Below, one piece after another: positions 56,255 through 64,000 of a stretch of 64,000 bases of DNA. The translations under genes were made by a program, and so were the position numbers. The DNA is from Qipengyuania xiapuensis (GTDB lineage: Bacteria > Pseudomonadota > Alphaproteobacteria > Sphingomonadales > Sphingomonadaceae). The notes below the pieces were generated by a model. It saw only the letters and a list, made by a program, of their open reading frames with translations. It did not search any database and was not told where the DNA came from. The stretch lies in contig NZ_JAIGNL010000002.1 of assembly GCF_019711395.1 (NCBI RefSeq), positions 725,001 to 789,000 on the forward strand, read 5' to 3'. How positions within the stretch are numbered: position 1 is the first letter of the stretch; each line of letters starts with the position of its first letter.

Positions 56255-56716
56255 TTACCTCGCAGGTGCAGCACAGGATTGCGCTTTCCGCGGCTCCAGA
56301 GATGTTCCGAGTGTCGCCACATAGCCGGTCTGGTCACCTGTCAGCGGATTGGTGCAGGGAAGTTTTTCGATCGTCAGGATGAAAGGTTCTTCCCCCGGCA
56401 CGGCGCCTTCGAGCCCGCGGAAAATCCAGGTCGTTTCGTCGCCCCCTCGCATCACGTCCACCACGCGGTAGCGCGGGCCGCCATAGGGCTGGCTGATCGA
56501 CATCTCTTCGCCGCGGTTCTCGAACTGTATGAACGGCTCGCTGAAATTCACCTTGAAGTCACCTGATCGCGGGGAGCCGGCGAGGTGGCCGAGACGCTCG
56601 TTCTCGCGCTCCATGACCTTTGGCTGGGGCAGCGGCGGTTCCGCATCCGGGGTCGGCTCCGGCTCACAGGCGGCGAGAAAGGGCACGAGGGCTGTCAGGG
56701 CTACAAGGCGTATCAT
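56255..56716 (-). CDS. Hypothetical lipoprotein
   Basis: A 153-residue lipoprotein (MIRLVALTALVPFLAAC, lipobox LAAC). A proline/glutamate-rich linker follows, then a small domain with FIQFENRGEEMSISQPYGG and FILTIEKLPCTNPLTGDQTGYVATL. This second half resembles the heat-shock-HslJ/META-like or DUF-type periplasmic domains only loosely, and I do not recognise it. AAAGGAG 7 bases upstream fixes the start at 56716. The gene is divergent from the CoA-transferase cluster. Confidence 0.7.
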   Translation of the reverse strand: MIRLVALTALVPFLAACEPEPTPDAEPPLPQPKVMERENERLGHLAGSPRSGDFKVNFSEPFIQFENRGEEMSISQPYGGPRYRVVDVMRGGDETTWIFRGLEGAVPGEEPFILTIEKLPCTNPLTGDQTGYVATLGTSLEPRKAQSCAAPAR

Positions 56717-56787
56717 CAGCTCTCCTTTATCCGGGGGTGACACAGTCGCGGGTGGGCGCTAGCAGCCTCGCTTGTAACGGAGGACCG

Positions 56788-57495
56788 ATGAACAAGCTCT
56801 TTCCAGATGCCGCTTCCGCCCTTGAGGGGCTATTGCACGACGACATGCTGATAGCCAGCGGGGGCTTCGGCCTCTGCGGCATCCCCGAGCGACTGCTCGA
56901 GGCGATCCGCGAGAGCGGGGTGAAGGGCCTGACCTTCGCCAGCAACAATGCCGGGATCGATAACGAGGGCATCGGCATGCTGCTGCGCACGCAGCAGGTG
57001 AAGAAGATGATCTCCAGCTATGTCGGTGAAAACAAGGAGTTCGAGCGGCAATTCCTGTCCGGCGAGCTCGAAGTGGAGTTCTGCCCGCAGGGTACGCTTG
57101 CCGAGCGCATGCGCGCAGGCGGTGCCGGCATTCCCGGCTTCTACACCAAGACCGGCGTCGGAACGCAGGTCGCCGAGGGCAAGGAAGTGAAGACCTTCGA
57201 CGGCGAGGATTACATCCTCGAGCGCGGTATCTTCGCCGATCTCGCCATCGTGAAGGCGTGGAAAGCGGACGAGACGGGCAACCTCGTGTTCCGCAAGACC
57301 GCACGCAATTTCAACCAGCCGGCAGCAACCTGCGGCAAGGTCTGCATCGTCGAGGTCGAGGAAATCGTCCCGACCGGCAGCCTCGATCCGGACTGCATCC
57401 ACCTGCCGGGCGTCTACGTCCAGCGCATGATCGTGGGCGCGCCCTACGACAAGAAGATCGAATTCGTGACGACACGCGAACGGGAGACCGCGTAA
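56788..57495 (+). CDS. scoA: 3-oxoacid CoA-transferase subunit A
   Basis: A 235-residue alpha subunit of a two-subunit family I CoA-transferase. It carries the CoA-binding segment MLIASGGFGLCGIPERLL and then FASNNAGIDNEGIGMLLRTQQVKKMISSYVGEN, with GYLTKTGVGT-like (FYTKTGVGTQVAEGKEVKTFDG) downstream. With subunit B it moves CoA from succinyl-CoA to acetoacetate or a similar acid. GGAGGA is 4 bases before the start. Its stop codon overlaps the next start by 1 bp; the B subunit is one gene further on. Confidence 0.92.
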   Translation: MNKLFPDAASALEGLLHDDMLIASGGFGLCGIPERLLEAIRESGVKGLTFASNNAGIDNEGIGMLLRTQQVKKMISSYVGENKEFERQFLSGELEVEFCPQGTLAERMRAGGAGIPGFYTKTGVGTQVAEGKEVKTFDGEDYILERGIFADLAIVKAWKADETGNLVFRKTARNFNQPAATCGKVCIVEVEEIVPTGSLDPDCIHLPGVYVQRMIVGAPYDKKIEFVTTRERETA

Positions 57496-58403
57496 TGCGC
57501 GCTGCCCTCGTTTCGATTGCCGCGCTCTCGCTGGCCGCGTGCCAGACCGTCCCCGATGCCGCCGCCCCTGCGACGGGTCTCGATGCAGCCGCGCCATCCT
57601 CGATGCAGTGGCTCTACGGTTCGGGCGAAGCGGCAGGCGCCTCGATCCAGGCGTGGCGCGCCATTGCCGACTATGCGATCGCCCGCAGCCGCGAACGCCG
57701 CGTTCCGCAGTCGGTGTCGATGGGCATCGGCGGCGCGGTCGCAGAGCCGCAGAGCTGTGCACGCGGCGACAGCTGGAAGCCGCTCGCGGTAGTTTTCGAC
57801 GTCGACGAGACGGTCATCCTCAACCAGGGTTACGAATACTGGGCCACCACCACCGGCGCCAGCTTCTCCAAGGAAACCTGGGAGAAGTGGGAAAAGACCG
57901 GCGCAAGCTACGTCCGCCCGGTCCCCGGCGCAGTGACCGGCATCCGCCGCCTCCGCGAAGCCGGTATCACTCCCGTGTTCAACACCAATCGCGAATTCAG
58001 CCCCGAAGGCGCTGCGCGGGCGATTGCAGCAGCCGGTCTCGGCGAGGCGATCCACCGCGACACGCTGTTCCTGCGCGGCGATGACGGCGTGAACAGCGGC
58101 GACAAGGACGGCCGCCGCGCGCTTATCGCAGAACGCTACTGCGTGATAGCGCTTGCGGGAGACAATCTCGGCGACTTCGCCGATGTCTTCAACGACGACA
58201 GCCGCACACCGCCCGAGCGACGCGAGCTGGCGGCACGCGGCGATCTTGCCCAGCTGTGGGGCAACGGCTGGTTCGTCCTGCCCAACCCCGTTTACGGCTA
58301 CTCGCTCAAGGGCACGATGGGCGAAGTCTTCCCCGAAGGCACCCGCTGGAGCCCCGAGACCGCGCCTGCAGATGCGCCCGCAATCATGAACGAAGGCAAC
58401 TGA
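57495..58403 (+). CDS. HAD-superfamily acid phosphatase lipoprotein
   Basis: A 302-residue lipoprotein (signal [13 protein letters not shown]). The HAD catalytic motif I is [13 protein letters not shown] (two Asp) at about residue 99, motif II is [11 protein letters not shown], and motif III/IV is in [40 protein letters not shown] at the front is typical of class B/C acid phosphatases of the e(P4) type, which remove phosphate from nucleotides such as NMN outside the inner membrane. It lies between the two CoA-transferase subunit genes, sharing 1 bp with the first and 1 bp before the second, so all three are cotranscribed. Confidence 0.88.
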   Translation: MRAALVSIAALSLAACQTVPDAAAPATGLDAAAPSSMQWLYGSGEAAGASIQAWRAIADYAIARSRERRVPQSVSMGIGGAVAEPQSCARGDSWKPLAVVFDVDETVILNQGYEYWATTTGASFSKETWEKWEKTGASYVRPVPGAVTGIRRLREAGITPVFNTNREFSPEGAARAIAAAGLGEAIHRDTLFLRGDDGVNSGDKDGRRALIAERYCVIALAGDNLGDFADVFNDDSRTPPERRELAARGDLAQLWGNGWFVLPNPVYGYSLKGTMGEVFPEGTRWSPETAPADAPAIMNEGN

Positions 58404-58404
58404 C

Positions 58405-59061
58405 ATGACCGATACGCAAGCCCGCACCGGCTGGGACCGCAACCAGATGGCTGCCCGCGCGGCGCAGGAGCTCGAGGATGGCTATTACGTCAATCTCGGC
58501 ATCGGCATCCCGACACTGGTCGCCAACCACATTCCCGAAGGCATGCATGTCACGCTGCAGAGCGAGAACGGCATGCTCGGCATCGGCCCCTTCCCCTATG
58601 AAGGCGAGGAAGACGCCGACCTGATCAACGCCGGCAAGCAGACGATCAGCGAACTGCCGCACTCGGCCTATTTCGACAGTTCGCAGAGCTTCGCGATGAT
58701 CCGCGGCGGTCACATCGACCTCACGGTGCTCGGCGCCATGGAAGTGGCCGAGAACGGCGACATCGCCAACTGGATGATCCCGGGCAAGATGATCAAGGGC
58801 ATGGGCGGCGCGATGGATCTCGTCGCCGGCGTGAAGAAGATCATCGTGGTCATGGATCACACCAGCAAGGCTGGCGATCCCAAGTTCATTCCCGAATGCA
58901 CGCTTCCGCTGACGGGGCAGAACGTGGTCGACATGATCATCACGAATCTCGCCGTTTTCCATCGGCCGGATCACGACAGCCCCTTCAAGCTGATCGAACT
59001 TGCACCGGGCGTGAGCGCCGAGGAAGTCGCAGCCAAGACAACGGCGAATTACGTCACCTGA
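58405..59061 (+). CDS. scoB: 3-oxoacid CoA-transferase subunit B
   Basis: A 218-residue beta subunit. [19 protein letters not shown] leads to [11 protein letters not shown] with the catalytic Glu54 that forms the CoA thioester. [43 protein letters not shown] and [22 protein letters not shown] are standard for SCOT/AtoA beta subunits. It works with the subunit encoded at 56788 despite the phosphatase gene in between. Confidence 0.93.
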   Translation: MTDTQARTGWDRNQMAARAAQELEDGYYVNLGIGIPTLVANHIPEGMHVTLQSENGMLGIGPFPYEGEEDADLINAGKQTISELPHSAYFDSSQSFAMIRGGHIDLTVLGAMEVAENGDIANWMIPGKMIKGMGGAMDLVAGVKKIIVVMDHTSKAGDPKFIPECTLPLTGQNVVDMIITNLAVFHRPDHDSPFKLIELAPGVSAEEVAAKTTANYVT

Positions 59062-59112
59062 CTTGCGCATAGGCGACAAAGCCATAGTCTGCTCTCCCGA
59101 GGGAGAGAGTAG

Positions 59113-60252
59113 ATGGCGATGAATCGCGTATGCGAAATGACCGGGGCGGAATTCCCGCTCTTTGCTTTCAGCCATTGCCGCGATGTCGTGGCGGCGGTGA
59201 GCAAGGCGGGCGGTTTCGGCGTGCTTGGCGCGACGCGCTTCAGCCCCGACCAACTCGAGGAAGAGCTCGCCTGGATCGACGCCCATGTCGACGGCGCACC
59301 ATACGGGGTCGATGTCCTCGTTCCCGAAGTCATCGATCCCCGCGTCCGCGAATTGGGCGACAACAAGAGCCGCGCCGCGGCGATCGATCCGTCCTACCAG
59401 GGCTTCGTCAACGAGGTGCTCGGTCACTACGGCATTGCGCCCGAGGCCGAGATGCCGATCCTGCGCGAGCGAATGGGCATTACGCCCGAAAACGGTCTTG
59501 CGCTCATGGAAGTGGCCTTTCGCCATCCGATCAGGCTGATCGCCAATGCCCTGGGCATCGCGCCTCCTGCGATGATCGAAGAAGGCAAGAAGCGCGGCGT
59601 ACCGGTGGCGGCCCTAGTCGGCGCGAAAGAACACGCGATCAGGCAGGCGGAGGCAGACGTCGATATCATCGTGGCGCAAGGCACCGAGGCTGGAGGTCAT
59701 TGCGGCGAGGTCTCGACGCTCGTGCTGATCCCGGAAGTGGTCCGCGAACTGAAGCGCGCGGGTCACGACATTCCCGTGCTCGCAGCAGGCGGCATCATGA
59801 CCGGGGGACAGATGGCGGGGATGATGGCGGCAGGCGCGCAGGGCGCCTGGACCGGCTCGGTCTGGCTCGCCACGCCGGAATCGGAAACGAGCGAGGCATT
59901 CCGCGACAAGATGGTCGCAGCGCGTAGCCGTGACACGGTTCGCTCGCGCAGTCGCACGGGCAAGCCTGCCCGCCAGCTGAAGACTCCCTGGCACGATGCA
60001 TGGGATGCGCCCGACGGCCCTGGCACCCTGCCGATGCCGCTCATGGGCATGGTGTCCGAACCGGCTTTCGCGCGCATCGAGCGGGAAGCTGCGGCCGGCA
60101 ACGAGGGCGCGCGGAAACTCGTTACCTATTTCGTCGGACAGGGGGTGGGTCTCGTCGAGCAGGTGCGGTCCAGCAAACAGGTCGTGCAGGATTTTCGCGA
60201 GGAGTTCCTGGAGGCCATCGGAGGTCTCGCCGCCAGCGTCGGCATGGAGTGA
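59113..60252 (+). CDS. Nitronate monooxygenase-family flavoprotein
   Basis: A 379-residue TIM-barrel FMN enzyme. AGGFGVLGATRFSPDQLEEEL near the front, EAGGHCGEVSTLVLIPEVV around 197 (flavin and substrate site) and IPVLAAGGIMTGGQMAGMMAAGAQGAWTGSVWLA in the phosphate-binding part are typical of 2-nitropropane dioxygenase-like proteins. Members oxidise nitronates or reduce enoyl-type compounds. The setting among CoA genes suggests a role in acyl-CoA breakdown, which is inference. Start at 59113 (GGGAGAGAG upstream) or the ATG at 59119. Confidence 0.85.
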   Translation: MAMNRVCEMTGAEFPLFAFSHCRDVVAAVSKAGGFGVLGATRFSPDQLEEELAWIDAHVDGAPYGVDVLVPEVIDPRVRELGDNKSRAAAIDPSYQGFVNEVLGHYGIAPEAEMPILRERMGITPENGLALMEVAFRHPIRLIANALGIAPPAMIEEGKKRGVPVAALVGAKEHAIRQAEADVDIIVAQGTEAGGHCGEVSTLVLIPEVVRELKRAGHDIPVLAAGGIMTGGQMAGMMAAGAQGAWTGSVWLATPESETSEAFRDKMVAARSRDTVRSRSRTGKPARQLKTPWHDAWDAPDGPGTLPMPLMGMVSEPAFARIEREAAAGNEGARKLVTYFVGQGVGLVEQVRSSKQVVQDFREEFLEAIGGLAASVGME

Positions 60253-60290
60253 CTTGACCGCAAGCCCGGCCGCAAGCACTGCGACTTCCC

Positions 60291-61433
60291 ATGTGGCTCG
60301 ATAAACCGCGCAACCAGAACGCACCGCTCGCCGGATTGAAAGTGCTCGAACTCGCCCGGGTCCTTGCCGGGCCTTGGGCAGGCCAGATCCTCTCCGATCT
60401 CGGCGCCGACGTGATCAAGGTCGAGAGCCCCGAGGGCGACAATACGCGCATCTGGGGCCCGCCCTGGGTCGAACATGCGGGCGAGAAGACCAGCGCCTAC
60501 TACCACGCTTGCAATCGCGGGAAGCGCGCCATCGTGGCCGATTTTCGCGACGAGGCCGACCTCGCCCGCGTGGCGGAGCTTGCGGCCGGCGCGGACGTTG
60601 TGCTGGAGAATTTCAAGCCCGGCGGTCTCGCCAAGTTCGGGCTCGATTACGAGACGCTCTCAAGGGCCAATCCGGCGCTAGTCTATTGCTCGATCACCGG
60701 CTTCGGGCAGGACGGCCCGCGACGCGACGAGCCCGGATATGATTTCGTCGTCCAGGCAATGAGCGGCTTCATGGCCCTTACCGGAGAGCCGGACGGCGAA
60801 CCGATGAAGATGGGTGTCTCGATCAGCGACCTGTCCTGCGGGCTTTGGGCGGCCAATGCGGTCCAGTCGGCGCTGCTCATGCGGCATCGCACGGGCAAGG
60901 GACAATGGATCGACATGAGCCTGCTCGACTGCTCGGTCGGCCTGCTTGCCAATCAGGCGATGAGCTACCTCGCTACAGGCGAGAACCCGCCTCGCATGGG
61001 CAATGCGCATGCGCAGGTGAGCGCCTATGGCGTGTTTCCGACCAAGGACGGCAAGGTCGTGCTCGCCCCTGCCAATGATGCACTTTTCCGCAAGCTGCTG
61101 ACCGTACTCAAGCGCACGGACCTGCTGGAAGACGAGCGCTATTCGACCAATGCAAACCGCGTCGCGAACCGCGAAGAGGTCGATGCGCTGATCGCCGAAG
61201 CCACCGCGCAGTGGACACGGGACGACCTTCTCTCCGCTTGCGCGCAACGCGGCATCCCCGCAGGACCGATCAATGACATCGACGAAGTCTTCGCCGATCC
61301 GCAGATCGAGGCGCGCGGAATGAAGGTCATGCCCGAAGGCATGCCGGGCGTGCGGAGCCCGTTCGTGTTTTCGGATGCCGAGCTGGCGCTCGAGGCCGCA
61401 TCACCCACTAAGGGGCAACACGACCCCAAGTAG
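60291..61433 (+). CDS. CaiB/BaiF family (class III) CoA-transferase
   Basis: A 380-residue enzyme: LAGLKVLELARVLAGPWAGQILSDLGADVIKVE is the family's start, and the catalytic Asp is in EPGYDFVVQAMSG. HRTGKGQWIDMSLLD and RGIPAGPINDIDEVFADPQIEARG further identify it. Class III enzymes transfer CoA between acids through an aspartyl thioester. The particular acids cannot be told. The gene is downstream of the nitronate monooxygenase-like gene and convergent with metK, 2 bp apart. Confidence 0.92.
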   Translation: MWLDKPRNQNAPLAGLKVLELARVLAGPWAGQILSDLGADVIKVESPEGDNTRIWGPPWVEHAGEKTSAYYHACNRGKRAIVADFRDEADLARVAELAAGADVVLENFKPGGLAKFGLDYETLSRANPALVYCSITGFGQDGPRRDEPGYDFVVQAMSGFMALTGEPDGEPMKMGVSISDLSCGLWAANAVQSALLMRHRTGKGQWIDMSLLDCSVGLLANQAMSYLATGENPPRMGNAHAQVSAYGVFPTKDGKVVLAPANDALFRKLLTVLKRTDLLEDERYSTNANRVANREEVDALIAEATAQWTRDDLLSACAQRGIPAGPINDIDEVFADPQIEARGMKVMPEGMPGVRSPFVFSDAELALEAASPTKGQHDPK

Positions 61434-61435
61434 GA

Positions 61436-62674
61436 TCAGGCCAGCGCCGCCTTGAGATCGTCGACCAGGTCGGTGCGCTCCCAGGGGAAGAAATCGCCTT
61501 CGGCGGTGCGACCGAAGTGGCCGTATGCCGCGCTCTTGCGATAGATCGGCTTGTTGAGGCCGAGATGCGTGCGGATACCGCGCGGGGTCAGGCCGCCGAG
61601 CTTGTCGATGCCAGCAATCGCTTTCTCCAGAGCCTCGTCGGTCACGCCTTCGGCACAGGTGCCGTGCGTGTCGACATAAAGCGAGAGCGGCTTGGAGACA
61701 CCGATCGCATAGGAGAGCTGGATCGTGCAGCGCTTGGCGAGGCCGGCAGCGACAATGTTCTTCGCGAGATAGCGCGTGATGTAGGCGGCCGAACGGTCGA
61801 CCTTCGTCGGGTCCTTGCCGCTGAATGCGCCGCCGCCATGCGGTGCCGCACCGCCGTAGGTGTCGACGATGATCTTGCGGCCGGTGAGACCTGCGTCACC
61901 ATCGGGGCCGCCGATTTCGAAGGCACCGGTCGGGTTGATGTGCCACTCGGTCTCCTCCGACACCCAGCCTTCGGGCAGGATCTCGGTGACGACCTTCCTC
62001 ACATAGGACTTGAGCTCGGCTTCCTTTTCGCCCTCGTGGTAACCCTTGCCGTGCTGGGTCGAGACGACGATTGCGGTGCAGGCGACCGGCTTGCCGTTTT
62101 CGTAGCGCAGCGAGAGCTGGCTCTTGGCATCGGGCTCGAGGAAAGGTGCGGCGCCGCTCTTGCGGTCTTCGGCAAGGCGCTCGAGGATCTTGTGGCTGTA
62201 GTCGAGCGTGGCCGGCATGAGGTCTGGGGTTTCGTCGCAGGCGAAGCCGAACATGATGCCCTGGTCGCCGGCGCCCTCGTCCTTGTTGCCGCTGGCGTCG
62301 ACGCCCTGCGCGATTTCCGAGGACTGGCCGTGGAGGTGGTTCTCGAAGGTCAGCGTGTTCCAGTGGAACCCGTCCTGCTCATAGCCGATTTCGCGAACGG
62401 TGCGGCGAACCGCCTGCTCGATCTCGTCTTTCGCGCCCGGTGCCCAACCGCCGTTGTCGGCCCAGTCGGGATTGTTCTTGTCGTACATCGGGGCGCAGCG
62501 GATCTCGCCCGAGAGGATGACGCGCTGCGTGGTCGTCATGGTTTCGCAGGCGACGCGCGATTCCGGGTCTTTCGCGAGCATCAGGTCGACGATGGCGTCC
62601 GAAATCTGGTCAGAGACCTTGTCGGGATGTCCTTCGGAAACACTCTCGGACGTAAACAGGTAATTGGTGCGCAT
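61436..62674 (-). CDS. metK: S-adenosylmethionine synthetase
   Basis: A 412-residue enzyme that makes SAM from methionine and ATP. Motifs: [22 protein letters not shown] at the start, [16 protein letters not shown] as the ATP motif, and the P-loop-like [19 protein letters not shown]. Length is slightly above the E. coli enzyme (384). Start at 62674 is [11 protein letters not shown]; a longer frame into lnt is not needed. The gene follows lnt on the same strand after 31 bp. Confidence 0.97.
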   Translation of the reverse strand: MRTNYLFTSESVSEGHPDKVSDQISDAIVDLMLAKDPESRVACETMTTTQRVILSGEIRCAPMYDKNNPDWADNGGWAPGAKDEIEQAVRRTVREIGYEQDGFHWNTLTFENHLHGQSSEIAQGVDASGNKDEGAGDQGIMFGFACDETPDLMPATLDYSHKILERLAEDRKSGAAPFLEPDAKSQLSLRYENGKPVACTAIVVSTQHGKGYHEGEKEAELKSYVRKVVTEILPEGWVSEETEWHINPTGAFEIGGPDGDAGLTGRKIIVDTYGGAAPHGGGAFSGKDPTKVDRSAAYITRYLAKNIVAAGLAKRCTIQLSYAIGVSKPLSLYVDTHGTCAEGVTDEALEKAIAGIDKLGGLTPRGIRTHLGLNKPIYRKSAAYGHFGRTAEGDFFPWERTDLVDDLKAALA

Positions 62675-62705
62675 GGAGACCCCGATAAAAGATATAAAGA
62701 TAACT

Positions 62706-64000
62706 TTAAGTGTGGTCCGGTTGGTAGCGGGCGGAAAGCCGACTTGCAACCAGCGAAACGGCTAAAAGTACTATACCCCAAAATAGTGTGAGCCAGTGCC
62801 CGAAGCGGGCAAAAAGGGTGGGGTCCGCAGGCGGAGGGACCAGCGTGTCGATCTTCGCGGCCTCGCCCCTGCCGATCGCGTGACGCACGATGCCGCGCGC
62901 ATCGATGATGGCGCTGATGCCGGTCGTGGTGGCACGAAGGACGGGTAGCCCCTCCTCTATTGCACGCATGCGCGCCTGCGCCAGGTGCTGCGGCGGCCCC
63001 CATGCGCCGAACCAGCCGTCGTTGGACGGATTGAAGATATAGTCCGGGCGGTGCCCGGGCTCGGCTACTTCGCCGGAAAAGACGATCTCGTAGCAGATCT
63101 GCATGCCCGCCTTGCCCCAGTTGCCGAAATCGAAGGTCTGCGGTCCGGGCCCGGGAATGAAGTCGATAGAGCCGGCCACAAGTCGCCTGAGGCCGAGCGG
63201 CTCGAGCCAGCTGCGCAGCGGCAGGTATTCGCCATAAGGCACCAGATGTGCCTTGGCGTAGCGTTGGCCGAGATTGCCCTCCGCATCGATCGGGGTAATC
63301 GCGTTGTAGGCCCCGGTTGCGCGCTCGCGGCCGTCCACTTCACCGATTTCGAGATCGACTGCTCCGGTCAGCAGCAGGCTGCCCTCGCCGATCGTCTGCC
63401 CGATACGATAGCGGGCGAATGCCGGGTCACCGCCGGCGGTCATCTGGACATAGTAGCGCTGCGGATATCCTTCGCGCAGGTAGTCGGGAACGCCGCTCTC
63501 GGGCCACAGGACCAGTCGTCGGCTGACAGGATTTCCCGGCCTGCTGAGCGCTGCGATGCGCTGGAACTGCTCTTCGAACTTGCTCGGGTCGTCGAGTTCC
63601 TCCTGCCGCAGGTTTGGCTGCACCAATGTGACCGGAAGGAAGCCCTCCTCTTCGGCAGGGGCCGGCCAGAACATGCCTGCGGAAAACACCACTACGATTG
63701 CGGCAAGGGCAATCCACCTGCGGCTGGCGAGCGACCATGCCAGCAGGCCCGAAATCGCGACCGCGATGCCGGATAGTGCGTAAGTGCCAGTTGCGGGGAG
63801 CAGTCCCGCCAGGCCTGCTCGCTCCCAGTTTCCAAGGAATGCCATCGAAAACGGTCCCCAGGCATAGCCGGTGAAGACCCAGCTACGCAGCCATTCGGTG
63901 GCAATCCAGGTGGCCCCGAAGGCAAGCGCAAATACGGGCAGCTTCTGCTTTCTCGCGATCAGCCAGCCCGCAAGTGCCGCCAATCCCGGATAGACCGCGA
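62706..64000 (-). CDS. lnt: Apolipoprotein N-acyltransferase, partial
   Basis: The C-terminal 431 codons or so are in the window; the start lies beyond the right edge. Membrane helices at the front ([30 protein letters not shown]) precede a periplasmic nitrilase-like domain with the catalytic triad Glu in [10 protein letters not shown], Lys in [15 protein letters not shown] and Cys in [10 protein letters not shown] final membrane helix is [23 protein letters not shown]. Lnt adds the third acyl chain to lipoproteins, of which this window has at least eight candidates. metK follows it. Confidence 0.95.
   Translation of the reverse strand, partial: AVYPGLAALAGWLIARKQKLPVFALAFGATWIATEWLRSWVFTGYAWGPFSMAFLGNWERAGLAGLLPATGTYALSGIAVAISGLLAWSLASRRWIALAAIVVVFSAGMFWPAPAEEEGFLPVTLVQPNLRQEELDDPSKFEEQFQRIAALSRPGNPVSRRLVLWPESGVPDYLREGYPQRYYVQMTAGGDPAFARYRIGQTIGEGSLLLTGAVDLEIGEVDGRERATGAYNAITPIDAEGNLGQRYAKAHLVPYGEYLPLRSWLEPLGLRRLVAGSIDFIPGPGPQTFDFGNWGKAGMQICYEIVFSGEVAEPGHRPDYIFNPSNDGWFGAWGPPQHLAQARMRAIEEGLPVLRATTTGISAIIDARGIVRHAIGRGEAAKIDTLVPPPADPTLFARFGHWLTLFWGIVLLAVSLVASRLSARYQPDHT

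Noticed and set aside
62675-62705. Possible SAM riboswitch before metK.
   Set aside because: Only 31 bp separate lnt and metK, and I see no aptamer-like pairing; an element would have to overlap the lnt coding end.

Overview
The window looks like a chromosomal segment from a high-GC alphaproteobacterium of the Sphingomonadales, most likely Erythrobacteraceae (Erythrobacter/Qipengyuania-like). This is inferred from the GC-rich codon use, the sphingomonad-like N-termini of RpoB, L10 and GroEL, the Caulobacter-type cpa/tad gene set, HWE-type histidine kinase and many short lipoproteins. Nearly all the DNA is coding. I see no IS element, prophage, CRISPR array, tRNA or rRNA. Layout: 1-6.7 kb carries the start of rpoB, a secreted metallophosphatase pair, a DUF2975/YozG-type regulator unit and the ribosomal stalk genes rplJ-rplL. 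From 6.8 to 25.2 kb lies a type I secretion (T1SS) adhesin locus: a LapG-like periplasmic cysteine protease on the plus strand faces a minus-strand run encoding a 3,551-residue repeat adhesin, an OmpA-like protein, a TolC-like outer membrane protein, a LapB-type ABC exporter, a SleB-type cell-wall hydrolase and an HlyD adaptor. From 26.1 to 38.2 kb is a complete Tad/Flp pilus operon (flp, cpaB, cpaC, a very short CpaD-like lipoprotein, three TadE/TadG-type proteins, cpaE, cpaF, tadB, tadC, tadD, cpaA and one unknown gene), followed by a convergent PilZ-HTH fusion regulator. From 39 to 56 kb are mostly housekeeping and stress genes: MATE exporter, two MscS channels, groES-groEL behind a CIRCE operator, a DUF305/LVIVD protein, a serine hydrolase, polA, an HWE histidine kinase and a CDC48-type AAA ATPase. 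From 56.2 to 64 kb there is an acyl-CoA metabolism cluster (two-subunit 3-oxoacid CoA-transferase with an acid phosphatase gene between its subunits, nitronate monooxygenase-like protein, CaiB/BaiF CoA-transferase), then metK and a partial lnt. The strongest story is surface attachment. The adhesin has a di-alanine PAAG sequence at residues 106-109, close to where LapG cuts LapA in Pseudomonas, and a LapG-type protease with an intact Cys-His-Asp set is encoded at the other end of the same locus. A cell-wall hydrolase is translationally coupled to the exporter genes. The adjoining Tad operon and the PilZ-HTH protein, which keeps both c-di-GMP-binding motifs, make this a roughly 32-kb attachment island that could be under c-di-GMP control. 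No LapD (GGDEF/EAL) receptor is present in the window. Smaller points of interest are a possible translational switch in the flp leader, a 20-bp palindrome in front of the PilZ-HTH gene and a possible sRNA near 56.1 kb.
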